Origin: Myxococcaceae bacterium
GTDB taxonomy: Bacteria > Myxococcota_A > Polyangia > Polyangiales > Ga0077539
NCBI GenBank assembly: GCA_004297725.1
Contig: SCUS01000054.1
Coordinates: 51,595 to 115,594 of the forward strand
Reading direction: 5' to 3'
Length of the DNA: 64,000 nt
The notes beneath the pieces were generated by a model. It was not told the DNA's origin. It searched no databases and saw only the letters and a program-made list of their open reading frames with translations. Positions 58,619 to 64,000 of this stretch are shown one piece after another. The translations under genes were made by a program, and so were the position numbers. Position 1 is the first letter of the stretch. Every line of letters begins with the position of its first letter.

Positions 58619-58834
58619 GTCGTGCCGGATCACGCCTCGCGCTCGTACTCCGAGCCCCGGCGGCGGTGACGTCGCAGAGAGCAGCGCTGCGACGGCGGCT
58701 TCGCACCGCGAGGCCCGCGACGCTGGCTCTCGCACCCGCCATCCGGCCACCGCATCGGCCACGCACGAAAGCCCTGAAAATACGGCCATTTCAGCGCATG
58801 GTGAGCGGTACATGCGTTGCGATGGTGCGACCTC

Positions 58835-59560
58835 ATGAACACCTCGAAGCGACGCCTCGCCCCCTCGCTCCTGCTCGCCCTCGCGCCCCTCGCGGGCTGC
58901 GCGACGGTCTCGCCGCCGCCGTCCGCGATGGCCCTCGAGGGCGCCTCGCAGGGGCCCGTCGGGGGAACCTCCGTCACGGCCTTCGGGGCGGCCGCGGGGG
59001 GCGTCTTCGTCAGCGGCTCGCTGGGCGGCGGCGCCCGCATCGCCCACCGCCTCTCCAACACCACGGCGATCGGCGTCGAGGGCATCGCCGGGTCGGTCGT
59101 CGACCCGGGCGACACGCCGGTGGCGCCGCGGCAGCTCTACGCAGGGCGCCTCCATGTGCAGGTGAACCCCGGCGCCTCGGAGCACGTGGCGATGACCCTC
59201 GGCGTGGGCCTCGGAGCGACCAACAACAGCCTCTCGTACAGCACCCTCGACGCGGGGGTGAGGTTCTCCCATCGCTGGTTCGACGGGTTCTTCGAGCCCT
59301 ACGTGGGCGGCGTCGTGGCGCTCAGCGTCCCCGGCGCGACGCCCGACGGAGCGACCCGCAGCGCCGACGGCGACCGGCGCTTCATGGCCACGGGCTACCT
59401 CGGACTCGACGGAGGCTTCGTGCTGCACGCCACCGAGCGCCTCGACGTGGCCCTCGATGTGTTGATCCTCGGCGGGTACAGCGCGTCCGCCGACTCGCTG
59501 CTCATCGCCCCGTCCGCGGGCGTCCGCTACGCCTTCGGGGGCGAGACCGCGAGGCGCTGA
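58835..59560 (+). CDS. Outer-membrane beta-barrel-like lipoprotein/exported protein
   Basis: This 241-residue protein has a signal with lipobox (LALAPLAGC). The mature part is short alternating strands (FGAAAGGVFVSGSLGGGARIAHRLSNTTAIGVEGIAG, RLHVQVNPGASEHVAMTLGVGLGA, AGVRFSHRWFDGFFEPYVGGVVAL, LDVALDVLILGGYSASAD, SAGVRYAFGG), as in eight-stranded OmpA/opacity-like barrels, although a lipid anchor on a barrel would be unusual. It is divergent from the RiPP-like cluster across a 295-base region. Confidence 0.68.
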   Translation: MNTSKRRLAPSLLLALAPLAGCATVSPPPSAMALEGASQGPVGGTSVTAFGAAAGGVFVSGSLGGGARIAHRLSNTTAIGVEGIAGSVVDPGDTPVAPRQLYAGRLHVQVNPGASEHVAMTLGVGLGATNNSLSYSTLDAGVRFSHRWFDGFFEPYVGGVVALSVPGATPDGATRSADGDRRFMATGYLGLDGGFVLHATERLDVALDVLILGGYSASADSLLIAPSAGVRYAFGGETARR

Positions 59561-59603
59561 TCCAAGCGCGACAGATGCGATGCGGTCGTGATACCGCATT
59601 GGG

Positions 59604-61688
59604 ATGCGGCATCGGGATCGCAGCGCATGGGCCGCTCTCTCCTCGGTCCTCGTCGGCTGCTTCGGCGGCGCGGAGCCGAGGCCGCCGGTGTTCCAGGCAA
59701 CCGACCCGGCGCTGCGGACCTCCGACGCGCCGGACGCGATGGTGAAGGCGAGGGACGCGACGGTCCCCGCGACGGACGCGACGGTGCAGGCGACGGACGC
59801 GACGGTCGAGGCGACGGACGCGACGGTGCTCCCCTCGAAGGAGCCGCTCTCGGGGAGCTTCGCGGACCTCTCGGCCGAGGTGGCGGCCGCGGCGCCCTTC
59901 GCGGTCGCGGGGCTCGACAGCCCGACCGGACCGGAGGCCACGCTGGGCAGCATCGCCGACCTCGACGGCGATGGCCGCGCGGAGGTGCTGCTGGCGGTGT
60001 CGCCGGTGCCTGCGGGGGGTGCGGCCCCTCGCAGCGTCAGCGTGTGGCGCCTCGACGCCGCGACCGGCGTGCTGCGCCCCCACGCGGGCATCGCCGCGCC
60101 CTCAGGCTGGACCGTGGTGGGCGCGGTCGATCTCGACGGCGACGGCGCGGTCGATCTGGTGGGCACCGAGCGCGCTCGCACCGTCGCGTGGGGAGACGGC
60201 CGCGGAGGCTTCACGGTCCCAGCTCCGCTCGAGGCGCGGAGGCCCAACGACGTGGGCTGGGGAGCCTACGCGCTCGACGACCTCGACGACGACGGCTGGC
60301 TCGACGTGCTGGCGGTGCACGACGACTGCGTCCCGGGCGTGGTGGCGCCCACCTGCTGCGAGCATTGCGCGACGCTGCTCCCGATGCTGCGCACGGGCGA
60401 GCGCAGCTTCGAGGCGCACGGCGAGCTCCTGCCGCAGCCGCCTCGCATGGCCGGCATCGCGGCGCACGTGACCAGGGCCGGCAACGGAGAGCGCGTGCTG
60501 CTGGCGGTCGCCTGGAACCGCCGCGACGCCTACGCCCAGGTCTTCTTCCGGCAGACCGCGAGGAGCCCGTCCGGCCATCCGCGGTGGAGCGCCTTCGATC
60601 CCTTTCCGCCGGGCAACGCGGCCCTCGAGGGTCGCGAGGCCCCCGACCCGATGGCCTCGATCGCCGCGTGGTCGCCGATGGGCGCGGCCTCCGCCGACGT
60701 CGACAACGACGGCCTGCAAGACCTCGTGCTCTCCCTCGAGCCGCGCCTCGCGCTGCTGGCGGGCACCGCCTCGTGGCCGATGCGCGACCTGACCGCCGCC
60801 GCGGGTCTCGCCGACCGCCGCAGGCTGCCCGCGGGATCGCCCTACGAGATCCCCTGGGGCGTCGGCTTCGTCGACCTCGACCGCGACGGCAGCCAGGACC
60901 TTGTCGTGGCCAACGGCCTCGATCCCAGCGCTCCCTCCTCGTCTCGGGCCACCCACCACGTGACGGCCTGGCTCAACGACGGCCACGGCGGCTTCACGCT
61001 CGCCCGCGACGCGCTGGGCATGGGTCGCCCGGGGCAGTGGCGCACCCTGAGCGTCGGCGACCTCGACGGCGACGCCGCGGCCGACGTGGTGGTGGGCGGC
61101 CTCGGCGAGCTGCCGCGCATCTACCGCAACGGGCTGCGCGGCGGGGGGAGAGCCCTGGCGCTGCGGCTACGCGGCACCTCGAGCAACCACCTGGGGGTGG
61201 GCGCGCGGATCGAGCTCTGGCCTGCTGGCGCCGCGGCGCCGCAGCACTTCGTGGTGGGCGCTCCGGCCGGGCCGCTGGTGGTCACGGCCCCGACGGTGTT
61301 CGCGGGCCTCGGGGCGGCGACGACGGCGCGAGCGCGGATCACCTGGCCCTCCGGGGTGGTGCAGCAGGTCGACGACCTCTCGGCGGGCGAGACGCGCACG
61401 CTCACCGAGCCCGAGGTGCTGAGGGTCGATCCGCCCGGCCGCCACGTCACGGGCTTCGGCGCCGAGGCGACGATCACCGTGATCCCTCGCGACGCCGCGG
61501 GGCGGGTGCGCCGGGGGGCGACAGTGACGGCGACGACGTGGCCGGGTCTCGGGGCCACGGTGCGCGTGAGCGCGGCGGGGGAGGGCTACACCGCGAGGGT
61601 CACCGGGCTGCGAGGGAGCAGCGTGGCGGTCGAGCTGCGGATCGACGGGGTCCCCGTGGGGGTGCGGCCCAGGGTGTGGTTCGACTGA
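59604..61688 (+). CDS. FG-GAP/VCBS propeller lipoprotein with ASPIC/UnbV domain
   Basis: This 694-residue exported protein has a lipobox in SSVLVGC. A linker carries tandem ATDATV units, encoded by 24-base-like GACGCGACGG repeats near 59754-59828. FG-GAP repeats with calcium-binding DxDxDG loops follow (DLDGDGRAEVLLAV, DLDGDGAVDLVG, DLDDDGWLDVLAV, DVDNDGLQDLVLS, DLDRDGSQDLVVANG, DLDGDAAADVVVGG). Near residue 515 is an ASPIC/UnbV module (LRGTSSNHLGVGARIEL, ARITWPSGVVQQVDDLSAGE). The C-terminal 90 residues are Ig-like. Typical of surface-exposed or matrix proteins; the ligand is unknown. It follows the previous gene by 43 bases. Confidence 0.86.
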   Translation: MRHRDRSAWAALSSVLVGCFGGAEPRPPVFQATDPALRTSDAPDAMVKARDATVPATDATVQATDATVEATDATVLPSKEPLSGSFADLSAEVAAAAPFAVAGLDSPTGPEATLGSIADLDGDGRAEVLLAVSPVPAGGAAPRSVSVWRLDAATGVLRPHAGIAAPSGWTVVGAVDLDGDGAVDLVGTERARTVAWGDGRGGFTVPAPLEARRPNDVGWGAYALDDLDDDGWLDVLAVHDDCVPGVVAPTCCEHCATLLPMLRTGERSFEAHGELLPQPPRMAGIAAHVTRAGNGERVLLAVAWNRRDAYAQVFFRQTARSPSGHPRWSAFDPFPPGNAALEGREAPDPMASIAAWSPMGAASADVDNDGLQDLVLSLEPRLALLAGTASWPMRDLTAAAGLADRRRLPAGSPYEIPWGVGFVDLDRDGSQDLVVANGLDPSAPSSSRATHHVTAWLNDGHGGFTLARDALGMGRPGQWRTLSVGDLDGDAAADVVVGGLGELPRIYRNGLRGGGRALALRLRGTSSNHLGVGARIELWPAGAAAPQHFVVGAPAGPLVVTAPTVFAGLGAATTARARITWPSGVVQQVDDLSAGETRTLTEPEVLRVDPPGRHVTGFGAEATITVIPRDAAGRVRRGATVTATTWPGLGATVRVSAAGEGYTARVTGLRGSSVAVELRIDGVPVGVRPRVWFD

Positions 61689-61695
61689 GGGGCCT

Positions 61696-62142
61696 CTAGC
61701 GAGCGAGGGCCTGCGTCATCCACTGCTCGATGGCCGACGCCGGGCGTGAGCCGCTGGTGCGCGCGACCTCCGAGCCGCCGCGAAACAGCGCCATCGTCGG
61801 GATCGACTGGATGCCGTGGCGCTGCCCCACGGTCGGGTCGACGTCGGTGTTCACCTTGAGCACCAGCACGTCCGAGGCGTGGCGAGCGCTCACCTTCGCG
61901 ACCTCCGGGGCGACCGCTCGGCACGGCCCGCACCACGGCGCCCAGAAGTCGATGAGCACCGGGACGTCGGCGCCCTGGAGCAGCGACTGGAGCTCGTCGT
62001 CGCGGTCGATGGCGACCACGGCGCCGGGCTCGTGCACGGTCTGCTGGCATTTGCCGCAGCGGGCCCGGTCGCCGAGGCGCCCTGGGGGGATGCGGTTCTT
62101 CTGTCCACACGAAGCACACGGGAGCACGAGACCCTGAGCCAT
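61696..62142 (-). CDS. trxC: Thioredoxin 2 (zinc-ribbon thioredoxin)
   Basis: This 148-residue protein has an N-terminal zinc ribbon CASCGQKNRIPPGRLGDRARCGKC (two CxxC pairs) and a thioredoxin domain with FWAPWCGPCRAVAPE, the cis-Pro loop SIPTMALFRGG, and the C-terminal helix AIEQWMTQAL. It reduces disulfides in the cytoplasm and could serve MsrA and other reductases. GGAGGTG lies about 6 bases before the ATG at 62142; a GTG at 62145 is also in frame. It ends 7 bases from the convergent gene's stop. Confidence 0.93.
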   Translation of the reverse strand: MAQGLVLPCASCGQKNRIPPGRLGDRARCGKCQQTVHEPGAVVAIDRDDELQSLLQGADVPVLIDFWAPWCGPCRAVAPEVAKVSARHASDVLVLKVNTDVDPTVGQRHGIQSIPTMALFRGGSEVARTSGSRPASAIEQWMTQALAR

Positions 62143-62239
62143 CACTTCACCTCCACCATCACGAGCAGTCGTCGTGCATTGGTGTGTCCTCGGGCGCCCG
62201 GACGGAAGGGCGAGAGTGCGTTGTCAGCCGCGCGGACGA

Positions 62240-62527
62240 TCAGAAGGGGAGCGGGATGAGCGGGTCGCGGGGGTCGCGTGGAGCCGGCGCAGGGACCACC
62301 GTCGGGGGCTGCTCCGAGGGCGTCGCGGCGGCGGCCTCCTGCGGAGGGCCGGCGTCGGGGCGCTGGTGGCGCGATCCGTGGTGGGAGCGCGAGCGATGGG
62401 GGCGGGAGCGACGGGTGCGCCCCTGGGCGCTGCGCTGCGCGTCGTCGGGCGCGGCGGCGTGAGGGGAGGCCGAGGCGACGCCGGAGAGCGCGAGCACCAG
62501 GGCCATCGCGAGGGATCGATGCATCAT
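62240..62527 (-). CDS. Small exported His/Arg/Pro-rich protein
   Basis: This 95-residue protein has a clear signal peptide (LAMALVLALSGVASASPHA), then a very basic middle part (RTRRSRPHRSRSHHGSRHQR) and a Pro/Ala-rich end (APAPRDPRDPLIPLPF). No family was recognised. AGG lies 6 bases before the ATG at 62527; an ATG at 62539 is also possible. It is 57 bases downstream of the propeller-protein gene on the same strand and may share its transcript. Confidence 0.6.
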   Translation of the reverse strand: MMHRSLAMALVLALSGVASASPHAAAPDDAQRSAQGRTRRSRPHRSRSHHGSRHQRPDAGPPQEAAAATPSEQPPTVVPAPAPRDPRDPLIPLPF

Positions 62528-62583
62528 CAGCAACCTCATGGGGGGGCCAAGCCTACGCCCATCGCGGGCGGTCGTCCCGTCGG

Positions 62584-64000
62584 TCACTGCGTGCGGATGG
62601 CCTGATCGTAGAGCACGAGGCCGTCGGTGTTGGAGAGCCACACCCGGTTCTGCGCGTCGACGGCGATGTCGGTGAAGTCCTCGGAGGGAAGTCCATCGGC
62701 GCGGCCCACCCGGGTGAAGGTGCGCCCGTCGTAGCGCCACACGCCTCGGGGCCCGGCGCCCCAGAGCGATCCGTTGGTGTCGACGGAGAGCGCCGTCACC
62801 CGGGGCTGCGCCGAGGAGCCCTCCACCGGGAAGCTGAACTCGTTGCCGGCCCGCAGACCGAGGCCCTCGGGCGTGGCGAAGTAGATGCGGTCGCCGAGGG
62901 CGCGAGCGATGTCGCCCACGAGGTCGCCGCGCACCCCTTCGGCCTCTCGGAAGCGGGCCACCTCGCCCGCGGGGTTGATCGAGGTGAGCCCGTCGAGGCC
63001 GGCGAACCAGGCGGTGCCGGCGGCGTCGAAGGCCACCGCGGAGAGGTCGCTCGGGGCGCGGCGGCTGCCGTTCTCCCCGCCCGTCGCGGGCACGTTGGCG
63101 TTGTACTGCGGCGCCACCGGGGCGTTGGGGTCGAGCACCGCCACGCCCAGCTCCCGGGCGTCTCCGGTGGCTCCGGCCGGGGGCAGCACCCGCAGGCCCA
63201 CCCAGAGCTTGCCCGCGCGGTCGGCCGCGAGGAAGCGCACGTCCACCGTCCCCGGCCCGTAGGTCTCCACCGGGCCGTCGAGCAGCCGGCGCCAGGTGGT
63301 GCCCTCCAGCTTGTAGCCGCGGAGGATGTTGGCCTCGCCGACCCGCGCGACGGCGTAGGCGTTGGCGCCCTGCGACCAGAACATCAGCGGGTGCACCTGG
63401 GGGTCTTCCTCCAGCGCCACCCGCTCGAAGGTGCGGCCGTTGTACCGGACCGGACCGCCGTCCTCGCTGACCATCCACACGTTGCCGCGGCCGTCGGTGG
63501 CGACCGAGAGCGCCCGACGCTGCATCGCGAGGTCGTGCACCCGGTACTCCACCGCGGCCTGGTTGGGCCGCGTCTGCACGCGCGTCACCCCGAGGCCCAC
63601 GCGCGCCACGAAGGTGTCCCGCCCGGCCACGTCGGCCCTCACCGCGTCCGACGGAACCCGGTCGGCCACCGCGACCAGACCGTAGGTCGGCGCGTCGATG
63701 GTGGGCCCGCCGCTCTGGCGCTCGATGGGGAAGCCCAGCGCAGGGAGATCCCTCACCCGGATGGGGGCGAGCACCACCGGGGCGCCGGCATCCCCGGCCT
63801 CCACGGCGACGCTGGCATCGGAGGAGGCGGCGCCGCCATCGGCGCTTCCACCGTCGACCGCGGCGGCGGGACGGGCCGCGACGGCCGCGTCGGCCACGCT
63901 GGCGTCGGTCATCACGGCGGCGTCAGCGCCCGCGGTCGCGGGGGTCGTGGCCGCGGGGCGTGCGGGCGCCGCGGGGCGCGCGGGCGCGGCGGGGCGTGCG
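62584..64000 (-). CDS. Propeller-repeat protein, 5' end outside the window
   Basis: The frame stays open past base 64000; upstream of the Met at 63915 it encodes a Pro/Ala-rich tract with ARPAAP repeats, so the gene is partial and probably exported. Visible residues include an Ala/Asp-rich segment (SADGGAASSDASVAVEAGDAG), then propeller blades of the two-component-regulator (Reg_prop) type: ALSVATDGRGNVWMVSEDGG, AVAFDAAGTAWFAGLDGLTSI, ALSVDTNGSLWGAGPRGVWRYDG and DIAVDAQNRVWLSNTDGLVLYD. At least seven blades are likely. No kinase or response-regulator domain is in the visible part. Confidence 0.8.
   Translation of the reverse strand, partial: ARPAAPARPAAPARPAATTPATAGADAAVMTDASVADAAVAARPAAAVDGGSADGGAASSDASVAVEAGDAGAPVVLAPIRVRDLPALGFPIERQSGGPTIDAPTYGLVAVADRVPSDAVRADVAGRDTFVARVGLGVTRVQTRPNQAAVEYRVHDLAMQRRALSVATDGRGNVWMVSEDGGPVRYNGRTFERVALEEDPQVHPLMFWSQGANAYAVARVGEANILRGYKLEGTTWRRLLDGPVETYGPGTVDVRFLAADRAGKLWVGLRVLPPAGATGDARELGVAVLDPNAPVAPQYNANVPATGGENGSRRAPSDLSAVAFDAAGTAWFAGLDGLTSINPAGEVARFREAEGVRGDLVGDIARALGDRIYFATPEGLGLRAGNEFSFPVEGSSAQPRVTALSVDTNGSLWGAGPRGVWRYDGRTFTRVGRADGLPSEDFTDIAVDAQNRVWLSNTDGLVLYDQAIRTQ

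Noticed and set aside
58774..58794. Short inverted repeat CTGAAA / TTTCAG upstream of the outer-membrane protein gene
   Set aside because: Only six paired bases around nine; too weak to call an operator without conservation data.

Overview
The window reads as chromosomal DNA of a very GC-rich myxobacterium-like organism (Myxococcota, probably order Polyangiales and Sandaracinaceae-like). This is inferred from style, not from a marker gene. Four Hanks-type Ser/Thr kinases and a RIO kinase occur in 64 kb, and there are about ten lipoproteins whose mature N-termini are Asp/Ala/Pro linkers of the 'DAGxDA' type. Other signs are a Stig1-like Cys-repeat lipoprotein, thrombospondin-3 repeats, beta-propellers and FG-GAP surface proteins, and a GTG-rich start-codon style. 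No rRNA, tRNA, CRISPR array, insertion sequence or phage gene was seen. The first and last genes run off the window.

Layout. 1-16 kb: the end of a flavin monooxygenase, msrA, a kinase, a class V aminotransferase, a PHP-domain lipoprotein, a kinase followed by a small Lys-rich protein, an outer-membrane-type protein, a RIO kinase, an ArsC/Spx protein, a PilZ protein and the ybaB-recR pair. 16-31 kb: a large kinase with a C-terminal helical domain, the Cys-repeat lipoprotein, a PHA-system protein, a PLP decarboxylase, then HAD phosphatase, aminotransferase, membrane protein and TPR-like protein on the plus strand, facing an MrfA-type repair helicase. 31-38 kb: a secreted 5'-nucleotidase, pirin, and a regulatory block of a FliA-like sigma factor followed by a kinase. 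The sigma gene is preceded by three 14-bp direct repeats at exactly 31-bp intervals and a near-consensus sigma-54 promoter. 38-54 kb: a large palindromic repeat element, then mostly cell-surface genes: lipoproteins, a phospholipase C-like enzyme, an HDOD protein, an FkbM methyltransferase, and a tightly overlapped LVIVD lipoprotein, di-haem cytochrome and acyltransferase operon.

55-59 kb holds the most interesting unit: a compact minus-strand cluster of a LanC-like cyclase, a 61-residue peptide ending in a Cys-Tyr-Gly-Cys core, a radical SAM/SPASM enzyme and a cupin. A hairpin lies just after the peptide gene and operator-like repeats lie upstream of lanC. It looks like a RiPP pathway in which a LanC protein is paired with a SPASM enzyme and no LanB/LanM dehydratase is visible. 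The rest (59-64 kb) is an outer-membrane protein, an FG-GAP/ASPIC lipoprotein, thioredoxin 2, a small exported protein and a partial propeller protein.

Functions come from motif recognition only; no database search was run. Start sites are chosen from signal peptides, Shine-Dalgarno-like sequences and overlaps, and are uncertain where stated.
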